From: Candidatus Streptomyces philanthi
GTDB taxonomy: Bacteria; Actinomycetota; Actinomycetes; Streptomycetales; Streptomycetaceae
DNA: 64,000 bases
Assembly: GCA_018114805.1 (NCBI GenBank)
Contig: CP073042.1
Span: forward strand, 5,749,501 to 5,813,500
Reading direction: 5' to 3'
Below the pieces are notes generated by a model. That model did not search any database. It was not told where the DNA came from and worked only from the letters and a program-made list of their open reading frames with translations. This document shows, one piece after another, positions 34,450-43,165 of this stretch. Position 1 is the stretch's first letter. Every line of letters starts with the position of its first letter. The translations under genes and the position numbers were made by a program.

Positions 34450-36065
34450 GCGGTCGGATAGCGACGACGGGCCCCGGCGCCCACCCCAGTCCCGAGACCT
34501 CGCGCCCCGGGCGCTGGCTGGCGCTGGCCGTGCTGGTGCTGGCGGTGCTGCTGGTCGCGGTGGACGCCACCGTGCTCGGCCTGGCCACCCCCTTCCTCAG
34601 TGAGGACCTGCGCCCGTCGGGCACCCAGTTGCTGTGGATCGGCGACGTCTACTCGTTCGTGATCGCCGGCCTGCTCGTCTCCATGGGCAGCCTCGGTGAC
34701 CGTTATTGGCCGTAAGAAGCTGCTGCTGATCGGATCGGTGGCGTTCGGCGCGATCTCCGTACTCGACGCGTACGCGACCAGCCCGGAGATGATGATCGTG
34801 GCGCGGGCGCTGCTCGGCGTCGCCGGCGCCACGCTGATGCCCGCCACCCTCGCGCTGATCCGCAACCTCTTCCACGACCCCAGGGAGCGCAGCCTCGCCG
34901 TCGGGATCTGGGGTGCGACTGCCTCGGCCGGCGCGGTGGTCGGCCCCGTCGTGGGCGGCTTCCTGCTGGAGCACTTCTGGTGGGGCTCGGTCTTCCTGAT
35001 CAACCTGCCGGTGATGATCGTGCTCGTCCTGGTCGGCATGCGGCTGCTGCCCGAGTCACGCGATCCCTCGCCCGGCCCCTGGGACCTGCCCAGCGTGGGC
35101 CTCTCCCTGGTCGGCGTCATCGGCGTCGTCTACACCATCAAGGAGGCGGCCGCGCACGGCCCGGGCTGGGACGTCGCCGCCGCCGGCGTGGTCGGCGCAC
35201 TCGCCTTGACCTGGTTCGTACGCCGCCAGCTCACCCTGCCGTCGCCGCTGCTGAACATGCGGCTCTTCCACCACCGGGGCTTCTCCGGGGCTGTCCTCGC
35301 CGACCTGCTGACCATTCTGGGCCTGTCCGGCCTGGTCTTCTTCCTGTCCCAGTTCCTCCAGCTCGTCCAGGACCGGGAGCCGCTGGAGGCCGGGCTTGCC
35401 GAGCTGCCGGCCGCGGTCGGCGCGGTCTCCGCCGGTCTGGTCGCCGGCCTGGTCGCGCGCCGGTTCTCGGTGCGCGTCGTGGTCTCCGGCGGGTTGGCGG
35501 CCGTCGGCCTGGCGCTGGCCGCGCTGGCCTGGCTGGAGAGCGACACCGGGTACCCGCTGCTCGGCGCCGTGCTGCTGGTCGTCTGCGTCGGGGCCGGGTT
35601 CTCCTTCACCGTCACCGCCGACGTGATCCTCTCCAGCGTGCCCGGCGACCAGGCCGGCGCCGCGTCGGCGGTCTCCGAGGCCCCGTACGAACTGGGCGCG
35701 GCGCTCGGCATCGCGCTGCTCGGCTCCATCGTCACCGGCGTCTACCCCGGCTTCGCGACCCCGAGTGACGTACTGGACAAGGCGGCGGCCGAGGCCCACG
35801 AGTCGCTCGGCGGCGCGGTCGAGGCCTCGCACGGACTGGCCCCCGGCCAGGGCGAGGCGCTGCTCACGTCGGCGCTGGAGGCGTTCGTGGACGGGCTGCG
35901 GATCGCGGCGTCGGTGGGCGCCGCGGTGCTGCTCGCCACGGCCGTCGCCGCCTGGTTCCGCTGCGCGGCCAGCGGCTGGCCGACACCGCGGCCGAGGCGG
36001 TGGCGCTGGCGGAGGCCGGCCAGGCAACGCCCCGCGAGGGCAAGGCCGGACCGCCGCGCCCGTAG
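34446..36065 (+). pseudogene. DHA2-type MFS multidrug exporter (frameshifted as written)
   Basis: ATG 34446 overlaps the tetR stop. The first helices are present (LALAVLVLAVLLVAVDATVL and QLLWIGDVYSFVIAGLLVSM, then GSLGDR). A slip at ~34710 leads into IGRKKLLLIGSVAFGAIS, with the drug-exporter motif region TLALIRNLFHDPRERSLAVG and ASAGAVVGPVVGGFLLE following. About 14 helices fit the DHA2/EmrB-QacA class. A second slip at ~35965 affects only the cytoplasmic tail, which ends RLADTAAEAVALAEAGQA at TAG 36063-36065. It is about 540 aa after repair. Confidence 0.8.
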
Positions 36066-36268
36066 CGTCGCGGCCGGCCCGCGCCGCCCGCCGCCCCTGA
36101 CTGGTCCCGGCTCGTGTCAGGGGCGCCGTCGGCGGCGCGCGCTCTCGTCCTGTCTCGTCCCTCGTCGGCCGCCCGGGTACGCCACACGCGCGCCGCTTGC
36201 CAGTGTCACTCAACTGGCGGGCGGCGTCGGGGTTTTCGGGCGCGGCCGCAGGCGCGGGGGGAGCCGGT

Positions 36269-36937
36269 TTACGCGGCCCTGGCCTTCGTCGCGTACACGT
36301 CCACGTACTCCTGGCCGGAGAGGCGCATGACCTCGCTCATCACCTCGTCGGTCAGGGCCCGCAACACGTAGCGGTCGCGCTCCATGCCGTCGTAGCGGGA
36401 GAAGTCCAGCGGCTCGCCGAAGCGGACGGTCACCGGCGCGATGTGCAGCCTGCCCTTGCCGCCGGGCTGCACTTTGTCGGTGCCGATCATCGCGAACGGG
36501 ACCACGGCCGCGCCGGTCATCAGGGCCAGCCGGGCCACGCCGGTACGCCCGCGGTACAGGCGGCCGTCGGGGGAGCGGGTGCCCTCCGGGTAGATGGCGA
36601 ACACCTTGCCCTCCTCCAGCACGCGGCGGCCGGTCATCAGCGCCGCGACGCCGCCGCGCCCGCCGTCCCGGTCCACCGGGATTATGCCGCTGGTGCGGAA
36701 GAACCACGCCATCAGCCGGCCCTTGAGCCCCTTGCCCGTCACGTACTCGTCCTTGCCGATGAAGTACACCGGCCGCTTGACGATCAGGGCGACGAACAGC
36801 GAGTCGACGAAGGTGACGTGGTTGCCGGCCAGGATCACCGGACCGTCGCCGGGAACGCGCTCCGCCCCCTCCACCCTCGGGCGGAACAGGACGCGCATGA
36901 GCATTCCGAGGATCGCCTTCAGCACGATGCGGGACAA
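36269..36937 (-). CDS. plsC: 1-acyl-sn-glycerol-3-phosphate acyltransferase (PlsC family)
   Basis: The protein is 222 aa. TTG 36937 is chosen because GGAGGG lies four bases upstream and the family-typical N-terminal helix SRIVLKAILGMLMRVLFRP begins there. The HX4D acyltransferase motif is NHVTFVDSLF, followed by IIPVDRDGGRGG, the glycerophosphate-binding YPEGTRSPDGRLYRGRTG and VVPFAMIGTDK. It transfers an acyl chain to lysophosphatidic acid in phospholipid synthesis at the membrane. It diverges from the GDPD gene across a 28-bp tandem repeat. The frame is intact. Confidence 0.9.
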   Translation of the reverse strand: MSRIVLKAILGMLMRVLFRPRVEGAERVPGDGPVILAGNHVTFVDSLFVALIVKRPVYFIGKDEYVTGKGLKGRLMAWFFRTSGIIPVDRDGGRGGVAALMTGRRVLEEGKVFAIYPEGTRSPDGRLYRGRTGVARLALMTGAAVVPFAMIGTDKVQPGGKGRLHIAPVTVRFGEPLDFSRYDGMERDRYVLRALTDEVMSEVMRLSGQEYVDVYATKARAA

Positions 36938-37152
36938 CGGACCCTCCGGTCGCTGGTGGTCGGAACGCGGCGCGAGGTGCGCGCCCGGCGGGGGTGGGCT
37001 CGCCCCACCGGGCCACCGGCCTCCCCGTGCAGGTGAGGACGATACTCGCGAGTACCCCCTGTGCGCACACCGGGCCCACGACGTTGAGGGGCGGGGCCCA
37101 CGGCTGTTCGTGCGCCGTTGCCACGGATGTCCACGGCCCGCAAACTGGGGGC

Positions 37153-37208
37153 GCCTACAATCGCCCCCTCGAACAGGCAAGCCTACGATCGCCCCCTCGA
37201 ACAGGCAA
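37153..37208 (+). repeat. 28-bp tandem duplication in the plsC/GDPD divergent region
   Basis: GCCTACAATCGCCCCCTC plus GAACAGGCAA at 37153-37180 is repeated at 37181-37208 with one change (A to G). The repeat ends 14 bases before the GDPD start and includes its upstream sequence, so a promoter element or operator may be duplicated. Confidence 0.85.
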
Positions 37209-37222
37209 GACGAGGAGTACGC

Positions 37223-38375
37223 ATGGAGCAGGAGCAGCGGCTCGGACGGCGCACCCTACTGGGCGCCGCCGCCATCGGCGCCGGAGCGATGGTGTGGTCC
37301 GGCACCGGCACGGCCACTGCCGCCAGTCGGGGCCACGGACACGGCCAGCACGGGCGTGACCTGCGGTGCCCACGGTCGTCGCCCACCGCGGGGCCAGCGG
37401 CTACCGCCCCGAGCACACCCTCGGCGCGTACCAGTTCGCCCTCGACATGGGCGCCCACGTCATCGAACAGGACCTGGTGCCGACCAAGGACGGGCACCTG
37501 GTGTGCCGTCACGAGAACGACATCACCGGCACCACGGACGTCGCCGCGCACCCTGAGTTCGCCGACCGCAAGACGACCAAGACGGTGGACGGCACCAAGC
37601 TCACCGGCTGGTTCACCGAGGACTTCACGCTCACCGAGCTGAAGACCCTGCGGGCCACCGAGCGCATCCCCGGCACCCGTCGGCAGAACACCCTCTACGA
37701 CGGCCGCTGGGAGGTGCCCATCTTCGCCGATGTCCTGGAGTGGGCCGAGCGCGAGGGCAGGCGGTGCGGGCGCCGCGTCTGGCTGCACGTCGAGACCAAG
37801 CACCCCACCTAACCTACTTCCGCGGCATCGGCCTCGCGCTGAAGCCGCGGCTGGCCAAGCTGCTGCGCGCCTACGGGCGGCACCGGCACGACTCGCCCAA
37901 CTTCGTCCAGTCCTTCGAGCCCACCAGCATCGAGCGGCTGAGCAAGCTGGTCTCGTGCCCCGGCGTGGTGCTGCTGTCCTCCGCCTCCTCGCGTCCCTGG
38001 GACTTCGTCAAGGCCGGTGACCCGCGCACCGTGGCCGACCTGGTCACGCCGAAGGGCCTGGACTGGATCGCCCGCTTCGCGCGCGGCATCGGCCCCGACC
38101 TGTCGCTGGTCATCCCGCGCGACAAGAGCGGCAAGCTCGGCACGCCCACCAGGCTGGTGCGCGACGCCCACGCGAAGAAGCTGCTCGTGCACCCGTACAC
38201 GATGCGCAACGAGAACAGCTTCCTGCCGCTGGACTTCCGCAAGGGCACCGACCCGGCCGCGTACGGGGACGCCTTCGGCGCCTTCAAGGTCTACTTCGAG
38301 CAGGGCATCGACGGCATCTTCTCGGACAACCCCGACACGGCGCTGCTCGCCCGCGCCGACTTAGTCGGGAAGTAG
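37223..38375 (+). pseudogene. Tat-exported glycerophosphodiester phosphodiesterase (frameshifted twice as written)
   Basis: The start is ATG 37223 with GAGGAG upstream. The N-terminus has a twin-arginine signal (GRRTLLGAAAIGAGA). A slip at ~37362 leads to the catalytic motif VVAHRGASGYRPEHTLGAYQ and VIEQDLVPTKDGHLVCRHEN. A five-base insertion (TAACC) near 37810 then breaks LHVETKHPT from YFRGIGLALKPRLAKLL. The C-terminus FFRK-like region ends with GIDGIFSDNPDTALLAR. It would hydrolyse glycerophosphodiesters outside the cell. It is about 380 aa after repair. Confidence 0.82.
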
Positions 38376-38382
38376 CCGCCGC

Positions 38383-38423
38383 GCGCGGGGACAGCCCCTC
38401 TCGGGGGGAGGCTGACCCCGCGC
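38383..38423 (+). terminator. GDPD terminator
   Basis: GCGCGGGGACAGCC (38383-38396) pairs with GGCTGACCCCGCGC (38410-38423) with a single mismatch. It begins seven bases after the GDPD stop codon. Confidence 0.65.
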
Positions 38424-38606
38424 GGGGCGCGGGTCGCCGCGACTGGGGAAGCGGCGGCGGCCGGGCGCGCCCCGGGCCCGTCCTGTCACCGGCCCGGGGC
38501 GCGCCGTACGTGAGGCCCCGTCAAGGGCGCGAGCCTGCGGTACCCGGTCGGGTGACGCCGCCCGGTGACGGCAACCGGTGGCGTACGGGGCACTGTCTAG
38601 CGCGGC

Positions 38607-39226
38607 ATGACCCCCTCCCTCCCCGTGCCCTGCACCCCCGGCACGCGCCCCTCGGGGCGCCCACCTCCGATGCCCCCGCCTCCGCCCCGGGCGGCGAGGA
38701 GTTACTGGCCACGCTCGGCCCGTTGCTCGTGGCGGAGGCGGCGGCCGAGGCGGCCGGCGCCGGCCTCGACCCCGCCGACCTCGAACAGGCGGTGTGGGTA
38801 CGGCTCCTGGAGCGGGCCGGGACGGGCACCTCCCCGGCCCGGCCCGCCGGCTGGGTGCCCTGGCTGCGCGCCGCCGTCCGGGCCGAGGCCAGGGGCGCGC
38901 GGCGACGGGCCCGGTGGGAGGTGCCGTACGACGACGGGATCGACGGCGGGCCCGTCCCGCTCGGCGCGCCGGACACCGAGGGGATGACCCTGGCCGCGGA
39001 CGAGGTGCGCCGGGTGCGCGCCGCGGTGTGCGAACTGCCCGGCCGGTGACCGCGGGTGCTGCTGGCGATGATGTCGACCAGAGACGCGACCTACCTTGAA
39101 ATCGCCGGTGAGTTGGGAATCTCACAGGGGAGTCTGGGGCCGGTACGTTCCCGTTGCCTTGGATGCCTGCCCAGAATGCTGTTGGCGGAGGTTGTCGCTC
39201 CTGAACCCTGGGGAATGGAGCGATAG
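38607..39226 (+). pseudogene. sigma-70-like small protein (frameshift near start, in-frame TGA)
   Basis: ATG 38607 begins in one frame and slips within the first ~20 codons. The body reads GGEELLATLGPLLVAEAAAE, DLEQAVWVRLLE, PWLRAAVRAEARGARRRA, and RRVRAAVCELPGR. There TGA 39047-39049 stops translation. The same frame continues VLLAMMSTRDATYLEIAGEL, then GISQGSLGPVRSRCLGC, a region-4-like helix-turn-helix, and ends at TAG 39224-39226. Truncation at the TGA would remove the DNA-binding part. It resembles a conserved Streptomyces sigma-like protein next to the GDPD gene, where, as I recall, Cys stands at the TGA position. Confidence 0.6.
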
Positions 39227-39344
39227 GCAATCGGCGCCACGGAGGCGACGCCTACCCCGCGGCGACTCCTGTCAGGGCACCCCATGTCCCGCCGCGCCAT
39301 CTCCCTCACCGCGGCCGGGGCACACACAGAGGAGGCATGCGCAC

Positions 39345-39852
39345 ATGGGCATGAGCGTGACCATCTCTCCGGCGAGCGAGCAGGACGCCGAGCAGATCCT
39401 CAAGCTCCAGTACCTCTGCTACCAGAGCGAGGCCGAGCTGTACGGCGACTACTCCATCGAGCCGCTGACCCAGACCCTCGACGACCTCCGTGCCGAGCTG
39501 GGCAACGGCTGGGTGCTGGTGGCCCGGCTCGGCGAGGAGGTTGTCGGTTCGGTGCGGGGCGCCGTGCACGAGGACGGAACCGCCGCGATCGCCGGGTTGA
39601 TCGTCCACCCGCGCATGCAGCGGCACGGCCTCGGCGGCCGGTTGTTGGCGGCCATCGAGATGCGGCTGGCGGCGGAGCAGGTCAAGCGGTACCGGCTCAG
39701 CACCGGGCACCGCAGCGAGGGCAACCTGCGGCTGTACCGCAAGTACGGCTAACGGTCACGCGCAGGTCGGCACCGAGCGGGTCAGCCGTTCGCTGAGCAT
39801 CGTCACGCTGGAGAAGCGGGCCGCGGCCGAGGCGTTCGCCGCGAGCGCGTAG
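39345..39852 (+). pseudogene. GNAT-family N-acetyltransferase (frameshift near the C-terminus as written)
   Basis: ATG 39345 follows AGAGGAGG (39328-39335). The acetyl-CoA fold is clear: ISPASEQDAEQILKLQYLC, GWVLVARLGEEVVGSVRGAV, the binding loop IVHPRMQRHGLGGRLLAAIE, and STGHRSEGNLRLYRKYG. The literal frame stops at 39751. One slip at ~39750 gives the expected end AQVGTERVSRSLSIVTLEKR with stop TAG 39850-39852. The substrate is unknown. Confidence 0.8.
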
Positions 39853-39894
39853 GACCAGCGCCCAACCGGGCGATGCCTCCACGCCCGTCACCGC

Positions 39895-39936
39895 GTCACC
39901 CGGTCGGGCCGGCACCAGCCGGCCCGACCGGGTGAC
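39895..39936 (+). terminator. strong terminator after the GNAT gene
   Basis: GTCACCCGGTCGGGCCGGC (39895-39913) pairs perfectly over 19 bp with GCCGGCCCGACCGGGTGAC (39918-39936), loop ACCA. It begins 43 bases after the repaired GNAT stop, which supports that stop position. Confidence 0.8.
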
Positions 39937-40215
39937 GGCGCAGCGCGTTCGGCAGCGGTAGCGCACCTGACGACGACGGACCCCAGGCTGCCACGGCACC
40001 GCGCGTGACGCGGCCGCCGGCTGCGTCGTGGCGTTCGCCGGGCGACGTCCGGATGAGCGCCACAACGGGGTGCCGCATCCAGTGCGACCTCTCACCTGCC
40101 ACGGGCCGCTACAGCGCGGGCCGGACGATGCGCGACATCGTTGATATAGAGAGGGAGGGGTCGCCATGGCATCTCAGAGCACCGCACCACAGAGCCCCCG
40201 GCACAGCTCGCCGAC

Positions 40216-40641
40216 ATGCGCCGGGCCGCCGGACTGACCCAGCGGGAACTGGCTCGACTGTCCGGTGTCGCCCAGCCCAACATCGCCGCCTACGAGAACG
40301 GCACCCGTCGGCCCTCGCCGAAGATGCTGGCACGCCTCACCGCCGCCACCAAGCCGCGGGCGTCCATCGCACTGGCCCGGAGCAAAGCCGAGGTGAAGGC
40401 GCTCGCCGCCCGCCACAAGCCGCTGAGCGTCAAGGTCTTCGGCTCGGTCGCCCGAGGTGAGGACCGCCCGGGAAGCGACCTGGACCTGCTGGTCAAGTTC
40501 GCCCCCGACGCTTCCCTGTTCGACCAGATCGAGCTCGCCCGGGATCTGGAGGACACGCTCGGAGTCAAGGTCGACGTCATCAGCGAGGGCGGCCTGCGCG
40601 GGAGCCACGACACCATCGTGGCCGAGGCCAAGCCCCTGTGA
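40216..40641 (+). CDS. HTH-fused MNT-type nucleotidyltransferase, antitoxin of a HEPN/MNT pair
   Basis: The open frame from ATG 40216 codes for 141 aa. Residues 1-48 are an XRE helix-turn-helix (LTQRELARLSGVAQPNIAAY followed by ENGTRRPSPKMLARL). Residues ~75-141 are a minimal nucleotidyltransferase with an intact GSx10DxD active site (VFGSVARGEDRPGSDLDLLV). The frame continues upstream with QLAD. The better start may be ATG 40166 behind GAGAGGGAGGGG if one C is missing from a C run near 40195. MntA-type proteins modify and silence their HEPN toxin. The fused HTH offers promoter autoregulation. It overlaps the HEPN start (GTGA). Confidence 0.85.
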   Translation: MRRAAGLTQRELARLSGVAQPNIAAYENGTRRPSPKMLARLTAATKPRASIALARSKAEVKALAARHKPLSVKVFGSVARGEDRPGSDLDLLVKFAPDASLFDQIELARDLEDTLGVKVDVISEGGLRGSHDTIVAEAKPL

Positions 40642-41015
40642 GCACCGTGCGGCCCGAACCGCCCCACCGGGAGTCCCCGGACGCACGCACCCGTCAAACC
40701 CTCCTCGACTTCCTCGACTTCGCCGCCACCGGCGCCCGACTCGTCGCGCGCGGACGTGTGACCTACGACGGCGATGAGATGCTCCGGCTCTCGGCCGAGG
40801 CGATCCTGCACCGCGTCGGGGAGGCGGTGAACCGCCTCGACGGTGACTTCACGGCGGCGCACCCCGAGGTCCGATGGTGTGCGATGAAGGGCATGCGCGA
40901 CCTCGTCGCCCACGACTGCGGAGCCGTCGACTACGGCATCCTCTGGAACGCCCTGGCGCACAGCCTCCCCCAGGAAGCCACGCACGTGCGGAGAATCCTC
41001 GGCGAGGGGCCATGA
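40638..41015 (+). CDS. HEPN-domain (DUF86/HepT-like) toxin with Cys in place of the motif Tyr
   Basis: The protein is 125 aa from GTG 40638, overlapping the MNT stop by four bases. The helical HEPN core includes RQTLLDFLDFAATGARLVAR, LRLSAEAILHRVGEAVNRL and the catalytic motif MRDLVAHDCGAVDYGILW. The family motif is RX4HXY. Here R87 and H92 are present but position 94 is Cys. In characterised HepT proteins the Tyr of this motif is the residue AMPylated by the MNT partner. HepT-like proteins act as RNases. Whether C94 or nearby Y99 substitutes is unknown. Confidence 0.85.
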   Translation: MSTVRPEPPHRESPDARTRQTLLDFLDFAATGARLVARGRVTYDGDEMLRLSAEAILHRVGEAVNRLDGDFTAAHPEVRWCAMKGMRDLVAHDCGAVDYGILWNALAHSLPQEATHVRRILGEGP

Positions 41016-41133
41016 ACCCTCCGGAACACTCACGCACCGCGCAAGGCCGTCTCCACTGCGCCGGCGGCTCCTGGCGCGCCCACGGTGAGCCGCGCTCCGC
41101 TCGCCGAGCCCCGGCCGGGGTGGGGGCCGCCGG

Positions 41134-41604
41134 TCAGGCGCGCTGGGCCCGGCGCAGCAATAGCAGGCCGGTGACCGGGAGGAAGATCGGGATGAAGAGG
41201 TAGCCCATGCCGTAGTCCGACCAGACCGTGGCATCCGGGAAGGCGGACGGTTCCACCAGCGTCCAGGTGCCGACGGTGAGTACGCCGACCAGTTCGGCCG
41301 CGCAGCACAGCAGTGCCGCCCGCCGGGCGCCCTCGCCGCCACGGACCAGCGAGACCGTGATGAACGCGTACACCAGCGCCGAGACGGCCGAGAGCACGTA
41401 GGCCAGCGGCGCCTCCTCGTACTGGGCGATGAGCTGGTAGAGCGAGCGGGAGGCGGCGGCGACGGTGAAGACGCCGTAGACCAGCACGAGCAGTCGGCCC
41501 GGGCCCTTGCCGATCGCCAGGCGCCGACCGCGCCGCTCCGGCTCGCCGGCGCCGGCCGGCCCGGGCTCGGGGGCCTCGGCCCGGGGCGTCTCGGACTCAG
41601 GCAT
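41134..41604 (-). CDS. integral membrane protein
   Basis: The protein is 156 aa from ATG 41604, overlapping the end of the upstream membrane-protein gene by eight bases. After ~35 charged, Pro-rich residues it has four hydrophobic segments: LLVLVYGVFTVAAASRSLYQ, YVLSAVSALVYAFITVSLV, AALLCCAAELVGVLTVGTW and MGYLFIPIFLPVTGLLLLRR. This is a conserved actinobacterial type of unknown function. Pairing with the adjacent membrane protein is suggested by the overlap. Confidence 0.8.
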   Translation of the reverse strand: MPESETPRAEAPEPGPAGAGEPERRGRRLAIGKGPGRLLVLVYGVFTVAAASRSLYQLIAQYEEAPLAYVLSAVSALVYAFITVSLVRGGEGARRAALLCCAAELVGVLTVGTWTLVEPSAFPDATVWSDYGMGYLFIPIFLPVTGLLLLRRAQRA

Positions 41605-41968
41605 GACCGCCGCCCTCCCACACGTCCCACAGCCGCACCTCAAGCACCGCGAGCACCACCGCGCCCGCGGCGACCGTCACCGAGCCCCAGCGGGTCCGCT
41701 CCGAGAGCGACATGAACCCGACGGCGGGGATCGCGCAGGCGGAGCCGACCAGATAGGCCACGAAGACGGTCGTGCTCTCGTCGGGCTTGTCCCCCTGTGC
41801 CAGCCGTACGATCCCGATCACGAGCTGCGCCAGTGCCAGCACCGTCACCACGGCCATGCCGATGAAGTGCCAGTCCTTGGTCGGCTGGTCGAGATAGGCG
41901 GCGTTGCCGCACCACGCGGCGAGGGCCAGTGCGGTCAGACTGACCGCCCACGTCAGCGCGTCGAACAC
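41597..41968 (-). CDS. integral membrane protein
   Basis: The protein is 123 aa from GTG 41968 behind GGAGGTG. Four hydrophobic segments (WAVSLTALALAAWCGNAAYL, FIGMAVVTVLALAQLVIGIV, TTVFVAYLVGSACAIPAVGF, SVTVAAGAVVLAVLEVRLW) indicate a small polytopic membrane protein. It is the first gene of a two-gene minus-strand unit with the protein starting at 41604. The function is unknown. Confidence 0.78.
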   Translation of the reverse strand: MFDALTWAVSLTALALAAWCGNAAYLDQPTKDWHFIGMAVVTVLALAQLVIGIVRLAQGDKPDESTTVFVAYLVGSACAIPAVGFMSLSERTRWGSVTVAAGAVVLAVLEVRLWDVWEGGGHA

Positions 41969-42120
41969 CGGCACCTCCGCTCGGGGGGGTGCGCGAGACG
42001 CGGGCGCACACAGGGATTGACAGCCATGCGACGACTCTAATGGCCGCCGCCCCGCCCCCGGCCCGCGCGCCCCCTGGGCGCCGTCCGGCCCTCCCACGGC
42101 AGCGCATACGCTGGCCCGCC

Positions 42121-42773
42121 ATGAGCATCTTCGTGGCGGCCCTGCTCTTCGACAACGACGGCACCCTGGTCTCCTCGCTGGCCTCGGTGCGGCGCTGCTG
42201 GACCCGCTGGGCGGGGAGTACGGGGTGAGCGCCGAGGCGTTCGCGCGCGTCGAGCTGCAGGGCCGGCCCGCCGTCGAGATCATCGGCGACCTGCTGCCGG
42301 CCGAGCGGATACTCGGCGCGCTGGCGCGCATCGACGAGCTGGAGGCGGCGGACGTGGCCGGCGGCGTGACGCTGCTGCCCGGCACCGCCGACCTGCTCGC
42401 CGCCCTGCCCGCCGACCGCTGGGCGGTGGTGATCTCGGCCAACCGCCGGGTGGCCACGACGCGGCTGGCCGAGGTGGGCGTCCGGCCGGGTCAGCTCGTC
42501 TGCGCCGACGACGTGCCGCGCGGCAAGCCTGACCCGCGGCCCTTCCTGCTGGCCGCGCGGCGGCTGGGCGTGGACCCGGCCCGCTGCGTGGTCTTCGAGG
42601 ACGCCCCGGCCTGACTCGCGGCGGGCCGGGCCGCGGGCATGCGGACCGTGGCCTTGACCACAACCACACCCGTGGACGATCTTCACGCGGACGTCGTTAT
42701 AAAGGACCTTTCGTGCGTATCCGTGCGGGTCGGGACTGATGGCCTGGAATTGATCACTAGCGAGCGGTCATGA
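42121..42773 (+). pseudogene. HAD-family hydrolase (frameshift and in-frame TGA as written)
   Basis: ATG 42121 starts with the nucleophile motif ALLFDNDGTLVSSLASVRRC. A slip in a G run at ~42208 leads to GEYGVSAEAFARVELQGRPA, ADLLAALPADRWAVVISANR (motif II) and VPRGKPDPRPFLLAARRLG (motif III Lys). In motif IV, VVFEDAPA is followed by TGA 42612-42614 where GGA (Gly) is expected. The same frame continues LAAGRAAGMRTVALTTTTPV to TGA 42771-42773. Length and motifs fit a phosphoglycolate-phosphatase-like sugar phosphatase of ~215 aa. Confidence 0.75.
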
Positions 42774-42860
42774 TCACGCGCTGTCCACGCCTTGACCGGG
42801 CGAGTCCGCCATTCGGACAGGCTTGATCGAGCTACTATCGTGTCTGGTTTACTTGCCGCC

Positions 42861-42947
42861 ATGACCACCACGAGCAGCCGCGCCACAGCGACCGAGGCGA
42901 ACATGACGCCCGGTGCTCGTTGTATGTGTCGAATGTGTGACCGCTGA
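42861..42947 (+). CDS. Met/Cys-rich leader peptide upstream of metNIQ
   Basis: A 28-codon frame from ATG 42861 ends at TGA 42945-42947; ATG 42903 in the same frame gives 14 codons. The C-terminal part is MTPGARCMCRMCDR, with three Met and three Cys in 14 residues, close to the pattern of actinobacterial Cys/Met leader peptides. It ends 218 bp before the methionine transporter operon. Translation stalling on Met or Cys codons could control the transporter. No fully convincing terminator/antiterminator pair was traced. Confidence 0.5.
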   Translation: MTTTSSRATATEANMTPGARCMCRMCDR

Positions 42948-43165
42948 GGGCCCCTGCCGGAGCCTCGCGCCCCGAACCGAGACCGTGCGCCGCAGCGTGT
43001 CCGTGCGCACCGCGTACGAACGCGAGACGCTCCCCGCGCCGCCGGAAGCCGGAGCCGGACAGTGATGACCGCGCTCGCCGGAGAACTCCGTATCCCGTGT
43101 TCCGCAATGAATGCCCCGTGCCGGCACTCCATCCGTCGCGCACTCGACAGTGACGGAAACCCCCT

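Noticed and set aside
40638..41015. Reading the DUF86 protein as an intact canonical HepT toxin
   Set aside because: The RX4HXY motif has Cys at the last position, so the standard modification mechanism cannot be assumed.
19073..42614. TGA as selenocysteine or recoded codon in several genes
   Set aside because: The expected residues differ (Gly in HAD; probably Cys in the sigma-like gene), no SECIS-like hairpin was noticed, and other genes are interrupted by TAG or TAA. Point changes or errors are simpler.
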